Assembly: GCF_047730075.1 (NCBI RefSeq)
Contig: NZ_CP159831.1
Coordinates: forward strand, 1,426,001 to 1,490,000
Direction of reading: 5' to 3'
Length of the DNA: 64,000 nucleotides
Origin: Njordibacter sp905182035
Lineage (GTDB): Bacteria > Pseudomonadota > Gammaproteobacteria > Pseudomonadales > Balneatricaceae
Both the position numbers and the translations under genes were made by a program. Below the pieces are notes generated by a model, which saw only the letters and a program-made list of their open reading frames with translations, was not told the origin of the DNA and did no database searches. Below are positions 8,208 through 16,359 of the stretch, in pieces. Numbering within the stretch: the stretch's first letter is position 1; each line of letters starts with the position of its first letter.

Positions 8208-9299
8208 ATGCAGTTGATTCTAGAAAAACGTGCCCAGGCTTCGGACGTAATGAACCTATTGTCTCCTGTACTGGCCATACTAATTACGGTAGTTATGGGG
8301 GGGTTAATTTTTGCAGCAATGGGTAAGCCACCCCTAACTGCTCTATATCTATACTTTATAGATCCCTTAACCAGTTGGTGGTCCATTGAGGAAGTGTTGG
8401 TTAAAGCCGGACCATTGGTGCTCATTGGTGTGGGTTTAGCCGTGTGTTTTAAGGCTAACGTTTGGAACATAGGCGCTGAAGGTCAGCTTACCGTTGGTGC
8501 CCTTATGGGTGCTATTATTCCTGTTTTGTGGGGAGAGTGGCAATCACCTTTAGCCCTTTTAGCCATGCTATGTTTAGGTGCATTAGGCGGTGCACTGTTT
8601 GCCTTGATCCCCGCTTGGTTAAAGACTCACTTTGGGGTCAATGAAATTCTTACTAGCTTGATGCTAGTCTATATCGCTCAGTTACTTTTGGACTGGTTTG
8701 TGCGTGGACCGTGGAAAGATCCCAATGGTTATAATTTTCCAAAGTCCGTATCGTTTGAAGGCTGGCATCTCCTGCCTATGTGGGGTGACGGTCGAATGCA
8801 TTTGGGGCTTGTAGTGGCGCTAGGTGCCGCGTTAGTCCTGTTTTGGATAATGCGCCATACACTAAAGGGTTTTGAAATTAAGGTCGTGGGAAGCGCACCC
8901 AGAGCAGGCGCCTTTGCAGGGTTTTCACAAACCAAAACCGTGTGGTTCTGTTTTGCCTTGTCTGGTGGCCTTGCAGGCCTTGCAGGGTTAATTGAAGTGG
9001 CGGGGCCAATAGGCCAGTTACAACCTCATATTTCTCCTAACTATGGTTTTACAGCTATTATTGTGGCATTTCTGGGACGTTTAAATCCTCTAGGCGTCAT
9101 TTTTGCTGGCATCTTGTTAGCGATTAGTTACATTGGCGGTGAAGGTATACAAATCGAGTTAGGTATTTCTAGCAAGATCACTCAGATGTTTCAGGGCATG
9201 TTGTTATTCTTTATTTTGATGTGCGATACGTTAATTTTATATCGACTTAAATGGATTAGTGCTAAACCTAATCAACACACCGTAGGTCACACATCATGA
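8208..9299 (+). CDS. Nucleoside-type ABC importer, permease 1
   Basis: This 363-residue inner-membrane permease is of the BPD_transp_2 (branched-chain/ribose/nucleoside) family, with about 9-10 hydrophobic segments. The family hallmark NVWNIGAEGQLTVGALMG (about residues 85-100) and the EAA-like GSAPRAGAFAGFS loop, which docks on the ATPase, are present. I chose the ATG at 8208, one base after the ATPase stop, with CTGGAG about 7 bases upstream. A longer reading from 8175 would overlap the ATPase gene by 32 bases and add 11 polar residues. It forms a heterodimer with the next permease. Confidence 0.92.
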   Translation: MQLILEKRAQASDVMNLLSPVLAILITVVMGGLIFAAMGKPPLTALYLYFIDPLTSWWSIEEVLVKAGPLVLIGVGLAVCFKANVWNIGAEGQLTVGALMGAIIPVLWGEWQSPLALLAMLCLGALGGALFALIPAWLKTHFGVNEILTSLMLVYIAQLLLDWFVRGPWKDPNGYNFPKSVSFEGWHLLPMWGDGRMHLGLVVALGAALVLFWIMRHTLKGFEIKVVGSAPRAGAFAGFSQTKTVWFCFALSGGLAGLAGLIEVAGPIGQLQPHISPNYGFTAIIVAFLGRLNPLGVIFAGILLAISYIGGEGIQIELGISSKITQMFQGMLLFFILMCDTLILYRLKWISAKPNQHTVGHTS

Positions 9300-10216
9300 G
9301 CCCTTACGAAGCAATACTTCTAACCATTATCACGGCGTCTACACCTTTGTTGTTAGCGGCTATTGGCGAGTTGGTGGTTGAACGTTCAGGGGTACTTAAC
9401 CTTGGCATTGAGGGTATGATGGTGATGGGAGCCGTATGTGGCTTTGCTGCCGCCCATGTCACAGGATCAGCCTGGTTAGGCGTTATTGCAGCTACCTTTG
9501 CAGGTATTGCCACCTCTTTGTTATTTGGCTTACTCACGCAAACTTTAATGACTAATCAAGTGGCAACGGGTTTAGCAATTACGTTGCTAGGGTTAGGACT
9601 TTCGGGTTTAATTGGTAGTGGATTTGTAGGTTTACCAGGGGTAAAGCTAGCCAATGTGTCTATACCATGGTTATCAGATTTGCCATATGTAGGTCGATTA
9701 GTATTTGGCCAAGACCCGTTAGTTTACATTTCAATCGCTTTAACTGTTGGCGTAGCTTATGTGTTAAATCACACCCGTGTAGGTTTAATTATTCGTGCTG
9801 TTGGACAAAATCATGCCTCTGCCCACGCTTTAGGCTATCGAGTCATCGCAGTCCGTTACGCTTGTATTGCTTTTGGTGGTGCGACATCTGGCCTTGCTGG
9901 GGCCTATTTGTCCTTGGTATACACACCACAGTGGATAGAAAACATGACCGCAGGTAGGGGCTGGATTGCGCTGGCATTAGTGGTATTCTCTACTTGGTTA
10001 CCGGCTAGGTTAGCTGCTGGTGCTTATTTATTTGGTGGCGTATGGATTTTGGGGCTCTATGCTCAGGGTATGGGTGTTGGTATACCGTCACAACTGTTAT
10101 CTTCACTGCCCTACGTTGCAACTATTTTGGCGTTGGTTATTATTTCTACTAACCGACGTTTATCTTTGATCAATACCCCTGCCTCTTTAGGGCAAGGTTT
10201 TGTACCCGATCGTTAA
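9296..10216 (+). CDS. Nucleoside-type ABC importer, permease 2
   Basis: This 306-residue permease of the BPD_transp_2 family is the shorter partner of the preceding gene. It shows the hallmark GVLNLGIEGMMVMGA near residues 33-47 and the coupling loop RAVGQNHASAHALGY. Around nine hydrophobic segments are visible, with a very short N-terminal tail. It overlaps the first permease by four bases (ATGA), so the two are probably translationally coupled. Together with the duplicated ATPase and the downstream BMP-family binding protein it completes a nucleoside-type importer. Confidence 0.92.
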   Translation: MSPYEAILLTIITASTPLLLAAIGELVVERSGVLNLGIEGMMVMGAVCGFAAAHVTGSAWLGVIAATFAGIATSLLFGLLTQTLMTNQVATGLAITLLGLGLSGLIGSGFVGLPGVKLANVSIPWLSDLPYVGRLVFGQDPLVYISIALTVGVAYVLNHTRVGLIIRAVGQNHASAHALGYRVIAVRYACIAFGGATSGLAGAYLSLVYTPQWIENMTAGRGWIALALVVFSTWLPARLAAGAYLFGGVWILGLYAQGMGVGIPSQLLSSLPYVATILALVIISTNRRLSLINTPASLGQGFVPDR

Positions 10217-10286
10217 GCCTGGCTTAAGGTCAATATTGTTGTAATATTTTAATAATAAATCATCATAATAGATGAGGAGAAATTGT

Positions 10287-11372
10287 ATGAAGAAGTTAAT
10301 TGTCGCCATTGTGGTTGTCGCAATAGGCTTAGCGTTCTATCTATTCCAACAAAAAGAAGTATTCGTTGAGGCTAAGGCTGAGAAACTCAAAGTGGGCTTT
10401 ATTTACATAGGCCCTCCTGGAGACCATGGTTGGACTTATCAACATGACCAGGGCCGCCAAGCCATTGATGCTCGCTTAGGTGATCAGGTAGAAACAGTTT
10501 TCGTAGAAAACGTACCTGAAGGCCCAGATGCCGAACGTACAATTACACGTTTAGTGAAAGAGGGTGCTGGTCTTATCTTTACCACTTCTTTCGGATACAT
10601 GGACCCAACCATAAACGTTGCGGCTAAGTTTCCAGATGTAAAGTTTGAGCATGCCACCGGCTACAAACGTACGGATAACGTGTCTACTTACGCCGCACGC
10701 TTTTATGAAGGCCGTTATGTCATTGGTCAAATTGCTGCCAAGATGTCTAAATCAGGTGTGGCTGGGTACATTGGTTCGTTCCCAATACCTGAAGTAGTGC
10801 GTGGCATTAATGCGTTCTTGTTAGGTGCCCAAACGGTTAACCCAGACTTTAAACTTAAAGTGGTATGGGCTAACTCTTGGTTTGACCCAGGCAAGGAAGC
10901 TGATGCTGCTAAAGTATTGATTAGCCAAGGTGCTGATATCATTACTCAACACACAGACTCTACAGCCGCTGTCCAAGTTGCAGAAGAACAGGGTGTCTAT
11001 GCCTTTGGTCAAGCCTCAGACATGTCTCCGTTTGCTCCTAACGCTTTGTTAACTTCTATCATTGATGACTGGGATGACTACTACGTTGATCGTACACAAG
11101 CAGTATTAGATGGTTCTTGGGTGAGCACTGATACGTTTGGCGGTATTGATTCTGGCATGGTTTTCATGGGCCCATATATCAATATGCCTGCTGATGTTAA
11201 AGCTAAGGCAGAGGCGACGGCAGCAGCCATTAAAGCTGGTGAACTGCACCCATTTGCTGGCCCTGTATACAAGCAGGATGGGTCTATGGCCGCAGCTGAA
11301 GGCGAGACCGTTGATATGGGCAGCCTAATGGGTATGGACTGGTATGTTCAGGGTGTTGATGACCAGCTATAG
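10287..11372 (+). CDS. BMP-family substrate-binding protein
   Basis: This 361-residue periplasmic binding protein is of the BMP/PnrA-like family (nucleoside or related ligands). The N-terminus has a signal peptide with a long hydrophobic core and a likely signal peptidase I site (VEAKA before EKLKV, about residue 31); no lipobox cysteine is present. Family features include the GFIYIGPPGDHGWTYQHDQG opening, TTSFGYMDP and the GYIGSFPIPEV segment. I chose the ATG at 10287 because GAGGAGA lies 6 bases upstream; an ATG at 10272 would add only MRRNC. Here the binding-protein gene is last in the operon, about 70 bases after the permease. A strong terminator follows. Confidence 0.92.
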   Translation: MKKLIVAIVVVAIGLAFYLFQQKEVFVEAKAEKLKVGFIYIGPPGDHGWTYQHDQGRQAIDARLGDQVETVFVENVPEGPDAERTITRLVKEGAGLIFTTSFGYMDPTINVAAKFPDVKFEHATGYKRTDNVSTYAARFYEGRYVIGQIAAKMSKSGVAGYIGSFPIPEVVRGINAFLLGAQTVNPDFKLKVVWANSWFDPGKEADAAKVLISQGADIITQHTDSTAAVQVAEEQGVYAFGQASDMSPFAPNALLTSIIDDWDDYYVDRTQAVLDGSWVSTDTFGGIDSGMVFMGPYINMPADVKAKAEATAAAIKAGELHPFAGPVYKQDGSMAAAEGETVDMGSLMGMDWYVQGVDDQL

Positions 11373-11420
11373 GCTAATAAGCTGACAAACACCTTAGTTA
11401 GTTTTCTACTGACTCACACC

Positions 11421-11447
11421 AAAAAACCCGCTTAAAGCGGGTTTTTT
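11421..11447. terminator. Bidirectional rho-independent terminator
   Basis: A GC-rich stem, ACCCGCTT paired with AAGCGGGT, is flanked by an A6 tract on one side and a T6 tract on the other. It therefore works for both convergent genes, the binding-protein gene (+) and mltD (-). Confidence 0.92.
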
Positions 11448-11451
11448 ATAC

Positions 11452-13323
11452 CTATTGTTTAAGTTTGGTAACGTTAACAAAGAGGCTTAGCTGTTGTCCT
11501 GGTTGGAGGTATTTCTTGAGCAATTGATTCCACTTCTTAATGTCCTTTACGGTGACGCTAAAGCGGTGGGCAATAACCGATAAGTTGTCACCCGAACGTA
11601 CCTTATAAGTAACTTTTTTAACTACTTTACGCTGGGCTGAAGCTAGTTTACTGCTGCTACGTGGCCATATGTTAAGCTTGTCACCAATCTGTAACACCGA
11701 CTTAAAACTGAGCTTGTTCCATTTAGCAATCTGCTTGATACTAATTTTATACTTCTTAGCAATCTTCCAGAGACTATCACCACTTTTAACCTCGTACTCA
11801 ATACGTTGGCTGGCTTGAGTTTGGCCGATTTGAAGTTGTCTATTAATAACACGCTGTGCAGCACTTAAGGTATAGGCTGACGCATCTTTGCTGGCAATAG
11901 GGATCATAAGGGTTTTGCCAGCACGGATCATGTAGCCATCTATGTTATTGATGGTACGTATTAAATCAACGCTCACATGATAACGGTTGGCAAGCCTTAA
12001 TAAGCTATCACCTTCGACTATTTTATGTCTTTCCCAAGCCACCCTTTTGCTCGAAGGGAGGTCTTGAAGGCTGGTTTTGAACCTGTCTAGGTGCGCTATT
12101 GGAATGAGTAAGTGGTGTGGGCCTTGAGGGTCTGTTGCCCATTGGTTAAAAGCAGGGTTTAGTCGATACATTTCATCAGTAGTGATATTGGCCATTTCAG
12201 CTGCTTGAGCTAAATCGATCTGAGATCCAACATCTACTAATTTAAAGTAAGCTTCATCATCGATACTATTCAAAGTGTCTGTGCCAGCTTGTTCCGCTAC
12301 AACGCGTGCTACAGCCAACAACTTAGGCACGTAATTCATGGTTTCTCTGGGTAGCTTCAATGACCAAAAATCTGTTGGTTTACCAGCTTTTTTATTGCGT
12401 TTGATTGCTTTCATTACGGTACCTTGGCCACCATTATATGAAGCAATGGCAAGCAACCAGTCACCATCAAACATTTTGTGTAACTGTAATAGATATTTAT
12501 GGGCCGCTTTTGTCGACGCGACAATATCTCTACGGCCGTCGTACCACCAGTTTTGTTTTAGGCCAAAAGCCCGACCCGTAGCTGGAATAAATTGCCACGC
12601 TCCAGATGCACGTCCTGAAGAATAGGCAAATGGATCAAAACCGCTTTCAACAATAGGCAATAGGGCGATTTCAGCAGGTAACGACTGGTCTAAGGCAGTG
12701 TGAAGCATAAAGTGGTAATAACGGCTGGCCCGAGTGGTAACACGATGCATGTACTTTTTATGTTTGTTGTACCAGTTGTAGTGCGGGGTAATGCGGGCAT
12801 TTTCGATCTTACCTAAGCCGTAATTAGCCACAGTGAGCTGCCAAAGGTCAAGTTCAATAATTGGCTCTGGAATTGCTTCAGTAGTGATGTCAGTTTGGGC
12901 AATAATTTCCGTCTTTTGATAAGCTTCTGCAATTAAGTCTGTTGCCGCTTGTGTACTGTCGTCAGAGTCAAGTTCAGACCAAGCGATAAAAACGTTACTA
13001 GCAATCTTCTCGGCAATTTTTTGGGCCGCTGGGTAGATAGCTATGTTCGAGTTGGAGGCAGATTCTGAAGATGGCTGGGTTTGCTGTGGCATTTCTCCTA
13101 CAACATCTGCCGAGACATCAGCAACGTCCTCAGGGGCATTAACAATATCCTCAGGGGTGTCAGCTACAATTTCAAGGGCATCAGCAACATCTACAGGGAT
13201 ATCTGAATTAGAGGGCTGAGGTTTTAAAGTTTGTGTTTGGCAGCCACTAAGAAAAAACGTTATAGCCACCAAAAGCATCGGTTTAAACAAGCATTTAGAG
13301 GTCTGGTGTAAAAAAATTCGCAT
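11452..13323 (-). CDS. mltD: MltD-like membrane-bound lytic transglycosylase
   Basis: This 623-residue lipoprotein cleaves peptidoglycan glycan strands. It has a lipobox LSGC with lipidated C28, then an acidic Ala/Val/Asp-rich linker (about 40-80). The SLT/lysozyme-like domain spans about 205-310, with catalytic E226 in LLPIVESGFDP and the motifs SGAWQFIPATGR and ASYNGG. Three LysM glycan-binding repeats follow at about 432-476, 508-554 and 571-616. The start is uncertain: ATG 13323 (used here) or GTG 13338, neither with a clear ribosome-binding site. E. coli MltD is shorter (452 residues, two LysM); the extra length is the linker and a third LysM. It lies beside gloB, as in E. coli. Confidence 0.93.
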   Translation of the reverse strand: MRIFLHQTSKCLFKPMLLVAITFFLSGCQTQTLKPQPSNSDIPVDVADALEIVADTPEDIVNAPEDVADVSADVVGEMPQQTQPSSESASNSNIAIYPAAQKIAEKIASNVFIAWSELDSDDSTQAATDLIAEAYQKTEIIAQTDITTEAIPEPIIELDLWQLTVANYGLGKIENARITPHYNWYNKHKKYMHRVTTRASRYYHFMLHTALDQSLPAEIALLPIVESGFDPFAYSSGRASGAWQFIPATGRAFGLKQNWWYDGRRDIVASTKAAHKYLLQLHKMFDGDWLLAIASYNGGQGTVMKAIKRNKKAGKPTDFWSLKLPRETMNYVPKLLAVARVVAEQAGTDTLNSIDDEAYFKLVDVGSQIDLAQAAEMANITTDEMYRLNPAFNQWATDPQGPHHLLIPIAHLDRFKTSLQDLPSSKRVAWERHKIVEGDSLLRLANRYHVSVDLIRTINNIDGYMIRAGKTLMIPIASKDASAYTLSAAQRVINRQLQIGQTQASQRIEYEVKSGDSLWKIAKKYKISIKQIAKWNKLSFKSVLQIGDKLNIWPRSSSKLASAQRKVVKKVTYKVRSGDNLSVIAHRFSVTVKDIKKWNQLLKKYLQPGQQLSLFVNVTKLKQ

Positions 13324-13442
13324 CAAAGCAATAATCACAATTTCAATGGTTAAAGGACGCTAATTTTAGCAGGCTAGGTGCGTAGGTCAATAAAGAACCT
13401 CAAGTCTTGTTACTTGTTCCTTAGTTTTATCGTTAATAACCA

Positions 13443-14234
13443 TTAAAAACTGTTTTTCCACTGCCTTAGAGCCGCAAAAACGTCACTAGGGCTTTGCAAA
13501 TCTTGGTTCTTGTAGCGTTCAGCACTGGCAATTACCGCTTTATCATGGGTACGTACAAATGGATTAATGGCTGATTCCTGAGCTAGACGTGTAGGTAAGG
13601 TGACCTGATCTTCCGCACGAATTTCTTTGCACATTTTTTGAGCTAATTTTAATGCTTCATTATTGCCATCAACCGCCATGGCAAACTCTAAGTTGGCTAA
13701 ACTATATTCATGGGTTGGGTAAGCTTTGGTCATGGCTGGCAATGCCATAATTTTGTTCAGTGAATGGTGCATCTGTTCAGGGGTGCCTTCAAACACGCGG
13801 CCGCAGCCGGCCAAAAATAAAGTGTCCCCACAAAATAATAGACTTTGTTGATTATTATAATAGGCAATATGATCTAGGGTGTGGCCAGGAATTTCCATGA
13901 CATTGAATGCCACACCAAATACATCCACCGTGTCGCCTTCTTTAATGTGGTGGGTAAGGCCTGGGTAAGGGCTATTTACCGGCCCATAAATTGGTAGTTC
14001 CCCGAAATGATTGGCTAACGCTGCAATGCCACCCGTATGATCAGCATGATGATGGGTAACTAATATCGCAGACAACTTTTTTTGTATTTGTAACGCATGG
14101 GCAATGACAACCTGAGCGTCACCTGGATCTACTACAATAAAAGAGTCGGAATGTGCCTCCTCGATACACCAGATGTAGTTATCGTCAAAGGCTGGTATTG
14201 GCGTGATGATTAGATCTGAAGTTGTTGACTGCAT
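13443..14234 (-). CDS. gloB: Hydroxyacylglutathione hydrolase (glyoxalase II)
   Basis: This 263-residue metallo-beta-lactamase-fold enzyme hydrolyses S-lactoylglutathione to lactate and glutathione, the last step of methylglyoxal detoxification. The binuclear metal motif THHHADHTGG is at about residues 60-69. Further ligands are the PGHT histidine near 116 and the aspartate in FCGDTLF. The C-terminal glutathione-binding helical domain has the NPFVR segment. The length matches the family (about 251-260). The gene faces away from yafS-rnhA-dnaQ and follows mltD on the same strand; this mltD-gloB-yafS-rnhA-dnaQ neighbourhood is conserved in gammaproteobacteria. Confidence 0.95.
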   Translation of the reverse strand: MQSTTSDLIITPIPAFDDNYIWCIEEAHSDSFIVVDPGDAQVVIAHALQIQKKLSAILVTHHHADHTGGIAALANHFGELPIYGPVNSPYPGLTHHIKEGDTVDVFGVAFNVMEIPGHTLDHIAYYNNQQSLLFCGDTLFLAGCGRVFEGTPEQMHHSLNKIMALPAMTKAYPTHEYSLANLEFAMAVDGNNEALKLAQKMCKEIRAEDQVTLPTRLAQESAINPFVRTHDKAVIASAERYKNQDLQSPSDVFAALRQWKNSF

Positions 14235-14330
14235 AGTATGGCCTTTTTGGGGCTAAATTTTTACCATTAAGAGTAGCGGTGATGGCCAAATTACGCAAGC
14301 ACGGTCGACGAGAATGACTTATTATGGAGC

Positions 14331-15086
14331 ATGATTGATCACATTCACCTACAGTCCTACCAATTTGAAGAACAACAGTTCGCTGCTTGGCTGAAGACTG
14401 CAAAAGGTGCCTCATTTATGGCCCAAGAGCAGCAGCAATTGGCTTTGCTGATGCCCAGAGCTTTTGGCCACTACAGTGTTTATTTGGGTCTCAATGCCAA
14501 GCTTAGTTCAAGTTTGGCAAGCCCCATAAAAAATGCTTTGGCGTTAACGGCAAATATTCAGTTAGATGGCCACGCAGTAATGGATCCACACCAGTTACCG
14601 CTAGCTAACGAAGCCATAGACCTCGTGGTGCTGCAGCACGTGTTAGACATGAGCGACAACCCCCATCAAACCCTCAGAGAAGCCTCTCGGGTCATTAACT
14701 CAGGCGGTCGTTTGGTGATAACTGGTCTTAACCCTTATAGCTTTTGGGGCCTATGGCGACAACTAAGGCTAAAGCACGGAGTACCTTGGCGAGCCAACTT
14801 CTTAGCTCAGCGTAGGCTTAAAGACTGGCTCACGCTCCTCAGTTTTGGTGACTTCGATATCAAGCCTGTATATGATTACTCGCCAGCTAAATGGAAGACT
14901 TGGCCTTGGCTTAGTTACTTTACAAATCCTTTGTGTGCAGGCTATGTTTTATCTGCAGTAAAACAAGAGACACGGGTACATTTACTTAAAACACATTGGC
15001 GTAATCGAATGATTAAACCGAACTTTGGTTTAGCAGGAGCAACACGGCAACCCAGCCAAAATAAGCAATCTTTGGAGACCAGTTGA
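14331..15086 (+). CDS. yafS: YafS-like class I SAM-dependent methyltransferase
   Basis: This 251-residue protein has a methyltransferase core around residues 80-145 (DLVVLQHVLDM, then REASRVINSGGRLVITGLNPYSFWG), typical of Methyltransf_11. The N-terminal 40 residues contain the FAAWLKTAKGASFMAQEQQQL segment common to proteins at this locus. The substrate is unknown. Its position between divergent gloB and rnhA-dnaQ matches E. coli yafS, which supports the symbol as a positional orthologue. The start ATG 14331 has GGAG only 1-2 bases away, so the initiation context is poor. The stop codon abuts the TTG start of rnhA. Confidence 0.85.
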   Translation: MIDHIHLQSYQFEEQQFAAWLKTAKGASFMAQEQQQLALLMPRAFGHYSVYLGLNAKLSSSLASPIKNALALTANIQLDGHAVMDPHQLPLANEAIDLVVLQHVLDMSDNPHQTLREASRVINSGGRLVITGLNPYSFWGLWRQLRLKHGVPWRANFLAQRRLKDWLTLLSFGDFDIKPVYDYSPAKWKTWPWLSYFTNPLCAGYVLSAVKQETRVHLLKTHWRNRMIKPNFGLAGATRQPSQNKQSLETS

Positions 15087-15530
15087 TTGGATACAGATCA
15101 AATTAAATTATTTACCGACGGTGCATGCAAAGGTAATCCGGGCCCAGGAGGATGGGGGGTGCTTATGCGTTTTAAAGATCAGGAAAAACAATTGTATGGT
15201 GGCGAACCGTTAACTACTAATAACCGAATGGAGCTTATGGCTGCAATTAAGGGACTAGAAGCTTTAACTCGTCCGTGCAAGGTTGATCTAACGACCGATT
15301 CCCAGTACGTGCGCAAAGGAATTACAGAATGGATTTTTAATTGGCGCAAGAATAACTGGCGTACAGCGGCTAAAAAGCCCGTCAAGAATGCGGACCTTTG
15401 GCAAATGTTGGATCGGGCTGTTCAGCCACATGAGGTAGAATGGCACTGGGTTAAAGGGCATAGTGGTCATGTGGAAAACGAAATTGCCGATGACCTTGCT
15501 AACTTAGGTGCTGCAGAACACACTGCATAG
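15087..15530 (+). CDS. rnhA: Ribonuclease HI
   Basis: This 147-residue enzyme degrades the RNA strand of RNA-DNA hybrids (R-loops, primers). The catalytic carboxylates D11 (FTDGACKGNPGPGGWG), E49 (NNRMELMAA), D71 (TTDSQYV) and D135 (EIADDLA) plus H125 (KGHSGH) correspond to D10, E48, D70, D134 and H124 of E. coli. The start is a TTG at 15087 immediately after the yafS stop, with GGAG 9 bases upstream; no ATG fits before the first catalytic residue. The TTG start may keep expression low. It is co-directional with dnaQ 18 bases downstream, whereas in E. coli the two genes are divergent. Confidence 0.96.
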   Translation: MDTDQIKLFTDGACKGNPGPGGWGVLMRFKDQEKQLYGGEPLTTNNRMELMAAIKGLEALTRPCKVDLTTDSQYVRKGITEWIFNWRKNNWRTAAKKPVKNADLWQMLDRAVQPHEVEWHWVKGHSGHVENEIADDLANLGAAEHTA

Positions 15531-15548
15531 CCTCTCTAGGAATAAATT

Positions 15549-16280
15549 GTGCGTTTAATAGTATTAGATACAGAAACAACAGGCTTAGAACCCAAACAGG
15601 GTCATCGATTAATTGAGGTTGGTGCACTAGAAATGGTGAATCGACGCCTCACGGGAAAAAGTTTCCATGAATACGTTCATCCAGAACGTGATATTCCCAT
15701 GGAAGCGCAGGCTGTCCATGGAATCACTGAAGAGTTCCTGCAAGATAAACCATTATTTTCTGCCATTGCTGACGATTTTATTGAGTTTGTTAGGGATGCT
15801 GAGTTAATTATACACAACGCACCCTTTGATCTAGGGTTCTTGGATAATGAGTTGGCGATTGTTGGTAAGGCGGCTGGTCGCAGCTATCCAAAAATTTCAG
15901 ACATTTGTAAAATTACAGATACCTTAAAGCTTGCCAGACAAAAACATCCAGGGCAAAAGAACAACTTAGATGCACTCTGTCGTAGGTATGGCATTAATAA
16001 TGCTCACCGAGAATTGCATGGTGCATTATTAGACTCTGAGATCTTAGCTGATGTATACCTGATTATGACAGGTGGGCAAACTGACTTAATGTTGGCTGCT
16101 GAAACGCCATCAAGAAAAATAGATGCTACTGCGGTTAACAGCCGAATAGAGAGTATACAAGATGATAATCTACCCGTGGTATTGGCCACTAGCGAAGAAC
16201 TTAATGCTCATCACGCAAAGCTTGAAACTGTGGCTAAGGAATCTAATGATAAGTGCCTCTGGTTAGAATCACCAGAGTAA
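15549..16280 (+). CDS. dnaQ: DNA polymerase III epsilon subunit (proofreading exonuclease)
   Basis: This 243-residue 3'-5' exonuclease is of the DEDDh family. ExoI is DTETTG (D7, E9), ExoII is HNAPFDLGFL (D near 98) and ExoIII is HGALLDSE (H and D near 157-162). The C-terminal tail after about residue 185 is the part that binds the polymerase alpha subunit in E. coli. The product proofreads within the replicative core. The start is a GTG at 15549 with AGGA 8 bases upstream. It is the last gene of the yafS-rnhA-dnaQ run and is followed by a terminator. Confidence 0.95.
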   Translation: MRLIVLDTETTGLEPKQGHRLIEVGALEMVNRRLTGKSFHEYVHPERDIPMEAQAVHGITEEFLQDKPLFSAIADDFIEFVRDAELIIHNAPFDLGFLDNELAIVGKAAGRSYPKISDICKITDTLKLARQKHPGQKNNLDALCRRYGINNAHRELHGALLDSEILADVYLIMTGGQTDLMLAAETPSRKIDATAVNSRIESIQDDNLPVVLATSEELNAHHAKLETVAKESNDKCLWLESPE

Positions 16281-16310
16281 GTTAATCGTCTTTTGATGCC
16301 TCTAAAGACT

Positions 16311-16341
16311 CCAAAAAGCCGCAACTAATGCGGCTTTTTGG
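16311..16341. terminator. Bidirectional terminator between dnaQ and nhaB
   Basis: A stem of AAAAAGCCGCA and TGCGGCTTTTT with a five-base loop is symmetric enough to serve both convergent genes. Confidence 0.92.
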
Positions 16342-16359
16342 GTGCGTCAGAAGAAAATA

